64,000 bases of DNA from Rhodoferax sp. OV413 (GTDB lineage: Bacteria > Pseudomonadota > Gammaproteobacteria > Burkholderiales > Burkholderiaceae_C). Every line of letters begins with the position of its first letter. The stretch's first letter is position 1. The stretch spans positions 470,386-534,385 of the forward strand of contig NZ_FNJA01000001.1 of assembly GCF_900104385.1 (NCBI RefSeq). Reading direction: 5' to 3'. The notes below the pieces were generated by a model that saw only the letters and a list, made by a program, of their open reading frames with translations, ran no database searches and was not told the origin of the DNA. The position numbers and the translations under genes were made by a program. This document shows, one piece after another, positions 6,109 to 14,417 of the stretch.

Positions 6109-6943
6109 TCACCAGCTGCATGGGCAGGGGTGCAAAGCCGTGGTTCAACGGCCCCTGGCCCTGGCCGGTGCGCACGCCGGCGCCGGCGCTGATCGCGCCC
6201 AGGATGTAGCTCCGCGCCAACTCCACAGCGGCCGGCAGGGCCTGGCCTTGCGCCAGATACACGGCGATGGCCGACGACAAGGTGCAGCCCGTGCCATGCC
6301 CGTTGGGGGTGGCGATGCGCGGCGACTGCCAGCTCTGCCGGCTGCCATCGGCCTGGCCTAGCAAATCCACCACATCGGCGCCCGGTAGATGCCCGCCCTT
6401 GACCAATACCGCCGGAGCGCCCAGCGCCAGCAGGCTGGCCACCGCCGGCTCCAGCGCCGCCACTTCGTCCACACTGCGTCCCAGCAGCAAGCTGGCTTCG
6501 TCCAGATTCGGCGTGACCACCGTGGCGCGGGGGAACAGCTGCTGCACCAGCACCTGCACGGTTTCCTGGGCCATCAGCCGGTCGCCGCTGGTGGCCACCA
6601 TTACCGGGTCGAGCACCACCTTCTTGAGCTGGTAGTGGTCTATGGCCCAGGCCACCACGTCGACCATTTCGGGCGAATGCAGCATGCCGATCTTCACCGC
6701 GTCGGCACCGATGTCGTCCAGCACCGCCTCCAGCTGCGACTTCAAGAACGCCGGCGGCACCGGGTGGATGGCACGCACGCCGCGGGTGTTTTGGGCGGTC
6801 AGCGCGGCCAGCGCCGTCATGCCGTAGCAGCCGAGCGCGCCAAAGGTCTTGAGGTCGGCCTGGATGCCCGCGCCGCCGCCGCTGTCGGACCCGGCAATCG
6901 ACAACAGGCGCAGGTAGCGGGAGGAAGGTGCAGAAATAGTCAT
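6101..6943 (-). CDS. thiD: Hydroxymethylpyrimidine/phosphomethylpyrimidine kinase ThiD
   Basis: A 280-residue PfkB/ribokinase-fold kinase. It shows the N-terminal signature LLSIAGSDSGGGAGIQADLK, the LDPVMVATSGDRL segment, and the C-terminal NGHGTGCTLSSAIAVYLAQG anion-hole/active-site motif. It phosphorylates HMP to HMP-PP, which ThiE condenses with thiazole phosphate. The start at 6943 places the signature near residue 14; a longer reading from 6985 adds unrelated residues. It is transcribed away from the riboswitch-controlled thiO operon, and no TPP element is seen on its own strand in the 46 bases upstream. Confidence 0.95.
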   Translation of the reverse strand: MTISAPSSRYLRLLSIAGSDSGGGAGIQADLKTFGALGCYGMTALAALTAQNTRGVRAIHPVPPAFLKSQLEAVLDDIGADAVKIGMLHSPEMVDVVAWAIDHYQLKKVVLDPVMVATSGDRLMAQETVQVLVQQLFPRATVVTPNLDEASLLLGRSVDEVAALEPAVASLLALGAPAVLVKGGHLPGADVVDLLGQADGSRQSWQSPRIATPNGHGTGCTLSSAIAVYLAQGQALPAAVELARSYILGAISAGAGVRTGQGQGPLNHGFAPLPMQLVNL

Positions 6944-6989
6944 GCCGAAATTATCGGCGCATGGATGTGATGTAATTCGACCCACGGAT

Positions 6990-7071
6990 GAAACAGGGGT
7001 GTCTGGTCGATGCGACCGGACTGAGAAAAACCCTCATACCCGATCCAGGTAATACTGGCGTGGGGAGTTTC
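6990..7071 (+). promoter_or_regulatory. Complete TPP riboswitch controlling thiO-thiS-thiG-thiE
   Basis: GAAAC (6990-6994) and GTTTC (7067-7071) form P1. Inside lie GGGGTG, a variable P3 arm, CTGAGA (7021-7026), ACCCT, ACCCGATCCAGG, TAATACTGG and GCGTGGGGA. These are the conserved THI-box elements in the right order. One departure is CCCGAT where CCTGAT is usual. It ends 38 bases before thiO, compatible with control of translation or of early termination when thiamin pyrophosphate binds. Confidence 0.95.
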
Positions 7072-7109
7072 CAATCAACGACCTCGCCTCGTTTCGTCCT
7101 GTTTTTCAC

Positions 7110-8189
7110 ATGGATGCGAACTTGGCAAAACCCCTCTCCACCACCATCCTCGGCGCAGGCCTGATGGGCCGCTTGCTGGCCCTGGCCTTGGCGCGGGCCG
7201 GCCATGCGGTGCAGGTCTTCGAGGCCGGTGGGCCGGATGCCGAAGGGGCAGCAGCCCGCGTGGCGGCCGCCATGCTGGCGCCGCTGGCCGAATCCGCCAT
7301 CACCGAGCCGCAAGTGGTACAGATGGGCCAGTACAGCCTGCAGCGCTGGCCGCAGCTGATCGCGCAGCTGGATGCGCCGGTGTTCTTCCAGCAACACGGC
7401 ACTTTGATTCTGTGGCACCGGCAGGACGCCGCCGAAGCCACGCGCTTTGGCCACCAGCTAACTGCCACACGCCAGCAGCTGCCCAGCCTGCCGGCCCCGC
7501 AGCCGCTGGACGCTGCCGGCATCGCCGCATTGGAGCCTGCCATCGCCAACCGGTTTGCCCAGGGCCTGTACCTGCCCGGTGAAGGCCAGCTGGACAATCG
7601 CCAACTGCTGGCCGCCCTGCTGCTGCGATTGCAAAAACACCAGGTCGGTCTGCACTGGCACAGCCCGCGGCAGCCAGAAGATTGCCGGGCGGACTGGGTG
7701 ATCGACTGCCGCGGCCTGGGTGCGCAAGCCCAATGGCCGGGCCTGCGCGCGGTGCGCGGCGAGGTGCTGCGCCTGCACGCCCCGGATGTGGAGCTGCACC
7801 GCCCGGTGCGGCTGGTGCACCCGCGCTATCCGCTGTACATCGCGCCCAAACCCGGCAACGTGTTCGTGGTGGGCGCTACCGAGATCGAGTCCGACGATAT
7901 GTCGCCCATGAGCGTGCGCTCCAGCCTGGAGCTGCTAAGCGCTGCCTACAGCGTGCACCCAGGGTTTGGCGAGGCGCGGATTCTCGAATCCGCCACCCAA
8001 TGCCGCCCCACTTTGCCGAACAACCTGCCGGCCATCCGCCGCATCAGCCCCCGCGTGCTGCAGATCAACGGCCTGTACCGGCACGGCTTCTTGATCGCCC
8101 CGGCGATGCTGGATGCGGTGCTGGAACTCATAGAAAAAGAGCACTCAGCGCTGGCCACGCAATGGGAGCTTGCTATAGAAACTGTATGA
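7110..8189 (+). CDS. thiO: Glycine oxidase ThiO (FAD-dependent)
   Basis: A 359-residue DAO-family flavoenzyme. It has an N-terminal Rossmann dinucleotide motif (ILGAGLMGRLLALALARAGH, residues about 13-32) and the DAO C-terminal pattern around RPTLPNNLPAIRRI and NGLYRHGFLIAPAM. ThiO oxidises glycine to the imine (dehydroglycine) used by ThiG for the thiazole ring, the aerobic alternative to ThiH. It leads the riboswitch-controlled operon and its stop overlaps the thiS start (ATGA). The last 15 or so codons coincide with a degenerate copy of the genome's palindromic repeat, so the C-terminal tail may be repeat-derived. Confidence 0.93.
   Translation: MDANLAKPLSTTILGAGLMGRLLALALARAGHAVQVFEAGGPDAEGAAARVAAAMLAPLAESAITEPQVVQMGQYSLQRWPQLIAQLDAPVFFQQHGTLILWHRQDAAEATRFGHQLTATRQQLPSLPAPQPLDAAGIAALEPAIANRFAQGLYLPGEGQLDNRQLLAALLLRLQKHQVGLHWHSPRQPEDCRADWVIDCRGLGAQAQWPGLRAVRGEVLRLHAPDVELHRPVRLVHPRYPLYIAPKPGNVFVVGATEIESDDMSPMSVRSSLELLSAAYSVHPGFGEARILESATQCRPTLPNNLPAIRRISPRVLQINGLYRHGFLIAPAMLDAVLELIEKEHSALATQWELAIETV
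8136..8181 (+). repeat. Degenerate palindromic repeat embedded in the 3' end of thiO (candidate)
   Basis: AGCACTCAGCGCTGG, then ACGC and AGCTTGCTATAGAAA, follow the order of the repeat consensus with several mismatches, in frame with thiO. Similarity is moderate. Confidence 0.4.
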
Positions 8190-8383
8190 ACGTCCTGATC
8201 AACAACCTCCCCCAGACCTTGCCCGCCGACGCCACGCTGGCCGATGCGGTGGCGCTGCTGCAGGCCCAGCCGCCGTTTGCCGCGGCCGTCAACAAAGCCT
8301 TTGTGCCGCGTGCGCAGTACCCGCACACGCTGCTGCACGAAGCCGATAACGTCGAAATCATCCACCCCGTCACCGGCGGCTGA
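8186..8383 (+). CDS. thiS: Sulfur carrier protein ThiS
   Basis: A 65-residue ubiquitin-like protein ending in the required Gly-Gly (HPVTGG), preceded by the usual EIIHPV strand. Its C-terminal thiocarboxylate donates sulfur to ThiG. The ATG overlaps the thiO stop and thiG starts 3 bases after its own stop, so the genes are coupled. The adenylating enzyme ThiF is not in this window and must be supplied elsewhere or by a MoeB-type protein. Confidence 0.95.
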   Translation: MNVLINNLPQTLPADATLADAVALLQAQPPFAAAVNKAFVPRAQYPHTLLHEADNVEIIHPVTGG

Positions 8384-8386
8384 ACC

Positions 8387-9187
8387 ATGTCCCAAGACCC
8401 TTTGATCCTTTACGGCGAAAGCTTCGCCAGCCGGCTGCTGCTGGGCACCTCGCGCTACCCCTCGCCCAGCACCATGGCCAGCGCCATCGCACGCGCCCAG
8501 CCGGCCATGCTGACGGCCTCGCTGCGCCGGCAGAACCTGGGGGCAGCGCCCGCCGGCCCGAATGCCTTCTGGGACCTGCTGCGCCAGACCGGCGTGCCGG
8601 TGCTGCCCAATACCGCCGGCTGCCATGGCCTGCAGGAAGCCATCACCACCGCCCAGATGGCGCGCGAAGTGTTCGACACGCCGTGGATCAAGCTGGAGCT
8701 GATCGGCGACGACTACACCCTGCAGCCCGACACCCTGAACCTGGTGGAAGCCGCCAGCCGGCTCATCAAGGACGGCTTCAAGGTGCTGCCCTACTGCACC
8801 GAAGACCTAGTGCTGTGCCAGCGCTTGGTCGACGTGGGCTGTCAGGCCGTGATGCCCTGGGCCGCGCCCATAGGCACCGGCAAGGGCCCGATCAACCCCT
8901 ACGCCATGCAGGTGCTGCGCGAACGCATGAGCGTGCCGCTGCTGGTCGATGCCGGCCTGGGCCGCCCCTCGCACGCCTGCCAGGTGATGGAATGGGGCTA
9001 CGACGCGGTACTGTTGAACACCGCCGTGGCGCTGGCGCAGGACCCGGTGGTGATGGCCGGCGCGTTTGCCGATGCCGTCCAGGCCGGGCGCAGCGCCTTT
9101 CTGGCCGGGGCCATGCTGGAGCAGCAGGCAGCCCAGCCCAGCACCCCGGTGCTCGGCACGCCGTTCTGGCACCACGCACAGGAATGA
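8387..9187 (+). CDS. thiG: Thiazole synthase ThiG
   Basis: A 266-residue TIM barrel matching Thi[15 protein letters not shown] near the N-terminus, the [16 protein letters not shown] segment, [29 protein letters not shown] and the phosphate-binding [27 protein letters not shown]. It combines deoxyxylulose phosphate, dehydroglycine and ThiS thiocarboxylate into the thiazole. The Schiff-base lysine is expected in the WIKLE strand (family knowledge). Its stop overlaps the thiE start. Confidence 0.96.
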   Translation: MSQDPLILYGESFASRLLLGTSRYPSPSTMASAIARAQPAMLTASLRRQNLGAAPAGPNAFWDLLRQTGVPVLPNTAGCHGLQEAITTAQMAREVFDTPWIKLELIGDDYTLQPDTLNLVEAASRLIKDGFKVLPYCTEDLVLCQRLVDVGCQAVMPWAAPIGTGKGPINPYAMQVLRERMSVPLLVDAGLGRPSHACQVMEWGYDAVLLNTAVALAQDPVVMAGAFADAVQAGRSAFLAGAMLEQQAAQPSTPVLGTPFWHHAQE

Positions 9188-10047
9188 ACGCCATGCCCCA
9201 AGACATCCTGACCCGCTACGCCGACATGGCGCTGCCGCCCACCGACTACGCCCTCCAGTTCAGCGCCTGCCTGCAGCTGGGCTTTATTGCCACCGACGCC
9301 GCCACCATTGCACAAGCCTGGCAAGCCCAGGCCGCGCGCAGCGGCAATAGCAGCGACTGGCCGGACTCTCCCGAAGACTTCGGCCTGGCCCCCTGGCCGC
9401 GGGCCAAGGCCTTCCCCGCCTGCCCCCGGCAGCTGGGCTTGTATGCGGTGCTGCCCGACGCCGCCTGGGTCGGCCGCATGGCGCGCGCCGGCGTGCCCAC
9501 GGTGCAGCTGCGCTTCAAATCCGCCGATGCGGCCGCGGTTGAGCGCGAGGTGCGCGCCGCCGTCGCCGCGGTGCAAGGCACGCCCGCCCTGCTGTTCATC
9601 AACGACCACTGGCAGGCCGCCATCGACGCCGGCGCCTATGGCGTACACCTGGGCCAGGAAGACCTGGACCTGCTGAGCACCAACGACCTGGATGCCATCC
9701 GCACCGCCGGCCTGCGCCTGGGCGTCAGCACCCACGGCTACGCCGAAATGCTGCGCGCCGACAAGGTCAGCCCCAGCTATATCGCTCTGGGCGCGGTGTT
9801 CCCCACCACCTTGAAGAAAATGGCCACCGCCCCGCAGGGCACGGCCCGGCTGGCCGCCTATGCGCGGCTGCTGCGCGACTACCCGCTGGTGGCCATAGGC
9901 GGCATCGACACCGAACGGCTGCCGGCGGTGCTGGCCAGCGGCGTGGGCTCAGTGGCGGTGGTGCGTGCACTGACCGCGGCGCCCGACCCCGAGCGCGCCG
10001 CGGCGGAACTGCGCGGTACCATCCACGGCCACCTGGGATTGGAATGA
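9184..10047 (+). CDS. thiE: Thiamine-phosphate synthase ThiE with N-terminal extension
   Basis: The last 200 residues form a ThiE TIM barrel: [48 protein letters not shown] and [10 protein letters not shown]. It joins HMP-PP and thiazole phosphate. The protein has 287 residues, about 80-90 more than classical ThiE. The extra N-terminal part ([20 protein letters not shown] and a Pro/Trp-rich stretch) was not recognised. Translation starts at the ATGA overlap with thiG, or three codons later. The barrel appears complete, so activity is expected; the extension may stabilise or regulate it. Confidence 0.9.
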   Translation: MNAMPQDILTRYADMALPPTDYALQFSACLQLGFIATDAATIAQAWQAQAARSGNSSDWPDSPEDFGLAPWPRAKAFPACPRQLGLYAVLPDAAWVGRMARAGVPTVQLRFKSADAAAVEREVRAAVAAVQGTPALLFINDHWQAAIDAGAYGVHLGQEDLDLLSTNDLDAIRTAGLRLGVSTHGYAEMLRADKVSPSYIALGAVFPTTLKKMATAPQGTARLAAYARLLRDYPLVAIGGIDTERLPAVLASGVGSVAVVRALTAAPDPERAAAELRGTIHGHLGLE

Positions 10048-10086
10048 ACTTTTTAGCGCTAACGCAGAAACCTCGAAAACCCACGC

Positions 10087-10092
10087 TATAAT
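10087..10092 (+). promoter_or_regulatory. Putative -10 element of the first tRNA-Asn gene
   Basis: TATAAT lies 16 bases upstream of the tRNA 5' end and directly after the thiamin operon. No convincing -35 hexamer is seen at the standard distance. Confidence 0.5.
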
Positions 10093-10107
10093 CTGAGGCT
10101 GCAATAT

Positions 10108-10183
10108 TCCTCAATAGCTCAGTTGGTAGAGCGCCGGACTGTTAATCCGTAGGTCCCTGGTTCGAGCCCAGGTTGAGGAGCCA
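10108..10183 (+). tRNA. tRNA-Asn (anticodon GTT), copy 1
   Basis: A 76-base cloverleaf. The acceptor TCCTCAA pairs with TTGAGGA, the anticodon GTT is at 10141-10143, the T-loop is GGTTCGAGCCC, and an encoded CCA lies at 10181-10183. A rho-independent terminator follows immediately. Confidence 0.98.
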
Positions 10184-10191
10184 AAATTAGC

Positions 10192-10225
10192 AAAAGGGCT
10201 TACGCCAATCCGTAGGCCCTTTTTA
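10192..10225 (+). terminator. Intrinsic terminator of tRNA-Asn copy 1
   Basis: AAAAGGGCTTACG pairs with CGTAGGCCCTTTT (one G-T pair) around a CCAATC loop, followed by T residues. Confidence 0.85.
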
Positions 10226-10267
10226 TTTCAGCCCATTCAACCATGGATGGCTGATGTTTACCGATAT

Positions 10268-10343
10268 TCCTCAATAGCTCAGTTGGTAGAGCGCCGGACT
10301 GTTAATCCGTAGGTCCCTGGTTCGAGCCCAGGTTGAGGAGCCA
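10268..10343 (+). tRNA. tRNA-Asn (anticodon GTT), copy 2
   Basis: Identical over all 76 bases to copy 1, with the anticodon at 10301-10303 and an encoded CCA. Identity extends only to ATAT upstream, so the flanks have diverged while the gene has not. It has its own terminator. Confidence 0.98.
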
Positions 10344-10350
10344 GAACTTA

Positions 10351-10388
10351 AAAGGCCCCGCAGCTTCACCAAGCTGCGGGGCCTTTTT
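10351..10388 (+). terminator. Intrinsic terminator of tRNA-Asn copy 2
   Basis: A 16-bp perfect stem (AAAGGCCCCGCAGCTT with AAGCTGCGGGGCCTTT) around CACC, followed by T residues. The A-rich 5' side may also serve the convergent exporter gene. Confidence 0.9.
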
Positions 10389-10404
10389 ATTTGCGTCTGC
10401 CCTT

Positions 10405-11844
10405 CTACCCTCTGCGGCGGTAGCTTGCCAGCGCGGTGGCCAGCGCAACGGCGACCAGCATGGCCGCGACGGTGAATGTGGTCCGTAAGCCGGTGGCCAG
10501 CGCCTCGGGGCGCGCGGTAGCGATGTCGGTGCTTGCCGCTGCGAGCGCAAACACGGCGCCCATCGCCGACGCGCCGGTGACAAGGCCCAGATTGCGCGCC
10601 AGGCTGAGCAGGCCAGAGACCACGCCCCGTTGGTTCGGCAGCACATCGACCATCACGGCAGTGTTGTTGGCGGCCTGGAACAGCTGATAACCCGGGGTCA
10701 GCACGGCGATGGCGGCGATATAGCCCGCCATCCCCCACACCGCCGGCAACACAGACAACGTCACCGCCCCCAGCACCATGGCGACCAGCCCAGCAACCAC
10801 CATGCGTGGCGCCCCCCAGCGGTCGACCAACCGACCGGCCAGCACACCGCAGAACACGGAAATCAACGGGCCGATAGCCATCACGGCGCCCACCGTTGCC
10901 GCATCCAGCCCCAGCCCACGCGCCAGGTAGAACGGCCCGACCACCAGCGTCGCCATCATCACCGTAGCGACCAGCACATTCATGGCCAGGCTGGCGCTCA
11001 GCACCGGGTTGCGAAAAGCGGCCAACCGGACCAAGGGTGAGGCCACCTTGGCCTGGCTGAACACGAAGAGGCCGGCGCCACACACCGCTACCAGCACCAG
11101 AACCATGTTGAGCCGACCGAAGCTGCCCCGCCCCATGGTCATGGCCAGCGCATAGGCTGCGAGAGTCAACGCCAGCAGCAGCGTGCCGACATGGTCGAAG
11201 CCAGGCCTATCAGACTTGGCACCCCGGTGGTCCGCGGGCAGGTGGCGGTGCGCAAGAAAGAAAGCCAGCAGGCCCAGCGGCACGTTGACCAGGAAGATCG
11301 CCTGCCAGCCAAGCCTGGCGATCAGCACACCGCCCAGCGAGGGGCCGAGCGCCGTGCCCACGGCCGACATGGTGCCGAGCAAGCCCATGGCGCTGCCGGT
11401 CTTTTCTTTGGGCACCGTCTCGCCGACAAAAGCCATGGTCAGGGCCATCATGGTGGCCGCGCCCAGGCCCTGGACTGCGCGGGCCGCGACCAGCAGCCAG
11501 AGCGTAGGCGCGATGCCGCACAGCACCGAGGCCGCGGTGAACAGCAGGATACCGCCCAGCAGCAGTCGGCGGCGACCGGTGATGTCACCAAGCCGACCCA
11601 CACTGACGATCAAGCTGGTGATGGCCAGCAGATAGGCCAGCACTACCCACTGGACTTGCTGGAAGGAAGCGTTGAAGGCCTGCGCCAAGCTGGGCAAACC
11701 GACATTGGCAATGCTGGTGCCCAGCGCCGACAGCAACATGGACAGCGACAGGCTCGCCAGTACCCACCGCACAGAGGGCGATAGCGGCGCGGCTCCTGCG
11801 CTTCCTGCGACTACCACTGCTTGTTTTGTAATACTTGTTTTCAA
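10405..11844 (-). CDS. MFS drug/solute exporter, DHA2-type (14 TM)
   Basis: A 479-residue major facilitator protein with about 14 hydrophobic segments. Motif A-like GRLGDITGRRRLLLGG follows TM2, a motif C-like region lies at LGTMSAVGTALGPSLGGVL, and the start is IANVGLPSLAQAF, as in EmrB/QacA-type (DHA2) proton antiporters. The substrate is unknown; drugs or toxic aromatics are usual. A LysR regulator is encoded divergently 141 bases away, the typical arrangement for an inducible efflux pump. Confidence 0.85.
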   Translation of the reverse strand: MKTSITKQAVVVAGSAGAAPLSPSVRWVLASLSLSMLLSALGTSIANVGLPSLAQAFNASFQQVQWVVLAYLLAITSLIVSVGRLGDITGRRRLLLGGILLFTAASVLCGIAPTLWLLVAARAVQGLGAATMMALTMAFVGETVPKEKTGSAMGLLGTMSAVGTALGPSLGGVLIARLGWQAIFLVNVPLGLLAFFLAHRHLPADHRGAKSDRPGFDHVGTLLLALTLAAYALAMTMGRGSFGRLNMVLVLVAVCGAGLFVFSQAKVASPLVRLAAFRNPVLSASLAMNVLVATVMMATLVVGPFYLARGLGLDAATVGAVMAIGPLISVFCGVLAGRLVDRWGAPRMVVAGLVAMVLGAVTLSVLPAVWGMAGYIAAIAVLTPGYQLFQAANNTAVMVDVLPNQRGVVSGLLSLARNLGLVTGASAMGAVFALAAASTDIATARPEALATGLRTTFTVAAMLVAVALATALASYRRRG

Positions 11845-11985
11845 CCTGAACTCCTGGTCTACCCACTCCCGAAATGGAGTTGCCTGCAGCGTAGTTCTTT
11901 CCTTGGCATGGCGGAAGGCGCAGCATTTGCACTTTATTCATGCATCAGACGCCATGCCAGCAGCCAACTGCGCTATGGTCTGCGC

Positions 11986-12882
11986 ATGGCTATTCCCGAC
12001 CTCAACCTGCTCGTCACCCTGGATGTGCTGCTCGCCGAAGGCAGCGTGGCGCGCGCGGCCCAGCGCCTGCGGCTCAGCCCGTCGGCCATGAGCCGGGCGC
12101 TGGCGCGCTTGCGGGAGACAACGGGCGACCCCCTGCTGGTCCGGGCCGGGCGCGGCCTGGTTGCCACGCCCCGGGCGCTGGAACTGCGCGAGCGGGTCCG
12201 CCAGCTGGTGCAGGACGGCGAAGCGGTGCTGCGCCCTGCCGAGAAGATCGACCTGCAGCAACTGGCACGCACTTTCACGCTGCGCACCAGCGAAGGCTTT
12301 GTGGAGAACTTCGGCCCCAACCTGATTGCGCGCGTCGCCGCAGAGGCCCCCGGCGTGCGGCTGCGCTTTGTGCAAAAGCCCAACAAGGACAGCGCACCGC
12401 TGCGCGACGGGACGATTGATCTGGAAACCGGCGTGGTCGGCAGCAGCATGGGGCCGGAGGTGCACGCGCAGGCCTTGTTCCGCGACCGCTTCATGGGCGT
12501 GGTGCGCGCGGGCCACCCGCTGGCCCTGGGCGAGATCACGCCCGCCCGCTACGCCGCGGCCAGGCACATCTATGCCTCACGGCGGGGCCTGGACAAGGGC
12601 CCGATTGACGAAGCATTGAACGCGCTGGGGCTGGAGCGACAGATCGCCACCATCGTCGACGGCTTTTCGACCGCCGTGGCGCTGGCCCGGGCCAGTGACC
12701 TGGTGGCCAGCGTGCCCGAGCGACATACCGGCATCCTGCGCGCCGGCATGCACAGCTTTGCGCTGCCGGTGGCCACACCCGAGTTCACCGTGTCCTTGCT
12801 CTGGCACCCGCGGCTGCAGGCCGACCCTGCGCACCGCTGGCTGCGCGGCTGTGTACGCGAGGTCTGCGCGACGGGCAGCTAA
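11986..12882 (+). CDS. LysR-family transcriptional regulator (NodD-like subgroup)
   Basis: A 298-residue protein. The winged HTH (LNLLVTLDVLLAEGSVARAAQRLRLSPSAMSRALARLRE) is followed by a substrate-binding domain of periplasmic-protein fold (TIDLETGVV, RDRFMGVVRAGHPL). The ATG at 11986 places the HTH at the usual distance; upstream in-frame sequence is Cys-rich and non-homologous. It is divergent from the DHA2 exporter, which it probably controls. The inducer is unknown. Confidence 0.88.
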   Translation: MAIPDLNLLVTLDVLLAEGSVARAAQRLRLSPSAMSRALARLRETTGDPLLVRAGRGLVATPRALELRERVRQLVQDGEAVLRPAEKIDLQQLARTFTLRTSEGFVENFGPNLIARVAAEAPGVRLRFVQKPNKDSAPLRDGTIDLETGVVGSSMGPEVHAQALFRDRFMGVVRAGHPLALGEITPARYAAARHIYASRRGLDKGPIDEALNALGLERQIATIVDGFSTAVALARASDLVASVPERHTGILRAGMHSFALPVATPEFTVSLLWHPRLQADPAHRWLRGCVREVCATGS

Positions 12883-12915
12883 GTACCTGCCTGGCTTGCT
12901 GGTATCTTTGCGTAC

Positions 12916-13530
12916 ATGCCCATCCATTCCTACCAACCCCGCAACGGCCACGGTCTGCCACACGACCCTTTCAACGCCATCGTCGGGCCGCGGCCCATAG
13001 GCTGGATCGCGTCGCGCAGCGCAGCCGGGGCGCTGAACCTGGCGCCTTACAGCTTCTTCAACGCCTTCAACTACACGCCGCCCATCATCGGCTTTGCCAG
13101 CGTGGGCTACAAAGATTCGCTGCGCAATATCGAACAAACCGGCGAGTTTGTGTGGAACCTGGCCACCCGCAGCCTGGCCGAGGCCATGAATCAGACCTGC
13201 GCAGCCGTGCCGCCCGAAGTGAGCGAATTCGAACTGGCCGGGCTCACACCGGCCGATTCACAACTGGTCGCCGTGCCACGGGTAAAGGAAAGCCCGGTGG
13301 CGTTTGAATGCCGCAGCACGCAGATCCTGCAGCTGCAAGGCGCGAATGGCGACAAGGTGCCGACCTGGCTGGTGCTGGGCGAGGTGGTTGCCGTGCATAT
13401 CGACACCGCGCTGCTGCGCAATGGCGTCTACGACACGGCGGCGGCCGGGCCGATCCTGCGCGGTGGCGGGCCGGCCGATTACTTCAGCATCGGCCCCGAG
13501 CAACTGTTCCAGATGCGCCGGCCGGTTTAA
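12916..13530 (+). CDS. Flavin reductase-like (FMN-binding split barrel) protein
   Basis: A 204-residue protein with the flavin reductase-like fold: RPIGWIASRSAAGALNLAPYSFFNAF (FMN-binding region), then PPIIGFAS and a short linker to EFVWNLAT. Such proteins supply reduced flavin or act as small flavoproteins; the partner is unknown. It starts 33 bases after the LysR gene, so it may belong to the same transcript. It is convergent with the anti-sigma gene across a palindromic repeat. Confidence 0.82.
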   Translation: MPIHSYQPRNGHGLPHDPFNAIVGPRPIGWIASRSAAGALNLAPYSFFNAFNYTPPIIGFASVGYKDSLRNIEQTGEFVWNLATRSLAEAMNQTCAAVPPEVSEFELAGLTPADSQLVAVPRVKESPVAFECRSTQILQLQGANGDKVPTWLVLGEVVAVHIDTALLRNGVYDTAAAGPILRGGGPADYFSIGPEQLFQMRRPV

Positions 13531-13534
13531 GGCT

Positions 13535-13587
13535 AAATCGGCCTCTGGCGCATATATATCCTGCGCAAATAGCTACAAAATATATAG
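13535..13587 (+). repeat. GCGC palindromic repeat (copy 3)
   Basis: AATCGGCCTCTGGCGC, then CTGCGCAAATAGCTAC, in family order. It fills the gap between the convergent flavin reductase and anti-sigma genes, beginning 4 bases after one stop and ending 2 bases before the other. Confidence 0.75.
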
Positions 13588-13589
13588 CG

Positions 13590-14417
13590 CTAGCCCGCCG
13601 GCACTAGTGGGGCGATCTGGCGATATATCTCCTGGGCCACGCGCGTCAGCGTCGCTTTGTCTACGCTGCCCGAGAGCGCATAGCCAAAGCTGTGGTCCAC
13701 CCAGTAGAAGACGTTGACCTTGCCGTCCTGGCCGAAGTGGAAGGCGGTTTCGGCTTGCGGGCTCAGCTTGGGTGCCTCGTGTGTCACGTACAAGGTGAGC
13801 CGCTGGCCGCTGGCGTCCTGGTACATGAACTGCGCGACCGGTGCGCTGTCGCCGGGCAGCAAGCGACCACCCATCAGCGCATAGCCCATGGGCTGCAGGC
13901 TGGGCACCTTGAGCGCAGCCCCCAGGCGCTTGGACAGCCAGGCCACCAGGTGTTGCTCCTGGTCGGCATTCACTTCCACCGGGTGCCGGACCTCGGGGCT
14001 GTACACCACATGGGCCACGGCGGCGCGCTGGGCAAAACCGGCCAGCGTGCCCTGCGCAGGCGGCGCCAGAGCCAGGCGCAAGGCCTCGCCATCCACGCTG
14101 CCGCGCACAAACCAGGCGGAGGCCGCACTCACCAGCGCAATCGCAATGCCCGCCGCCAGGCGCTGCGCATACCAGGGCTGGCGCGGCAATGCGGCTTGCA
14201 CCAGGCGCGGCGGCAAGGTCTCCAGCAGCACCGGGGCGTACAGGGCGCGCAGGCCCCGGGTCTGGGCGCGGTATACAGCCAGGCGCTGGGCTTCGTCGGG
14301 CCGCTGCGCCAGATAGGCCTCCATCTCGGCCTGGCGTTCGGGTTCCAGCTGGCCGTCGATATAGGCGTGCAGATCGGCTTCGCTAATGGCAGATGGGGTG
14401 GATGGGGCGTGGCTCAT
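13590..14417 (-). CDS. Membrane-anchored anti-sigma factor
   Basis: A 275-residue protein. It has a short cytoplasmic anti-sigma domain (residues about 12-60: DLHAYIDGQLEPERQAEM, typical of RsiW/ZAS-like factors but without a clear zinc HxxxCxxC), one membrane helix (LAAGIAIALVSAASAWFV) and a large periplasmic domain. The ATG overlaps the stop of the ECF sigma gene (ATGA). It should hold that sigma factor inactive until an envelope signal appears. The signal is unknown, though the adjacent secreted protein is a candidate. Confidence 0.82.
   Translation of the reverse strand: MSHAPSTPSAISEADLHAYIDGQLEPERQAEMEAYLAQRPDEAQRLAVYRAQTRGLRALYAPVLLETLPPRLVQAALPRQPWYAQRLAAGIAIALVSAASAWFVRGSVDGEALRLALAPPAQGTLAGFAQRAAVAHVVYSPEVRHPVEVNADQEQHLVAWLSKRLGAALKVPSLQPMGYALMGGRLLPGDSAPVAQFMYQDASGQRLTLYVTHEAPKLSPQAETAFHFGQDGKVNVFYWVDHSFGYALSGSVDKATLTRVAQEIYRQIAPLVPAG

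Noticed and set aside
4681-6192. Open frame of 503 codons across cytX
   Set aside because: It is an out-of-frame reading of cytX, rich in Arg/Gly/Ala with no family features; the cytX frame has a ribosome site and membrane helices.
6944-6990. Possible TPP riboswitch for thiD on the minus strand
   Set aside because: The gap is only 46 bases and shows no CTGAGA or ACCTGAT elements on that strand.
8683-9183. Upstream extension of the thiE frame over thiG
   Set aside because: The extension overlaps the conserved thiG coding sequence; the ATGA overlap at 9184 gives a natural coupled start.
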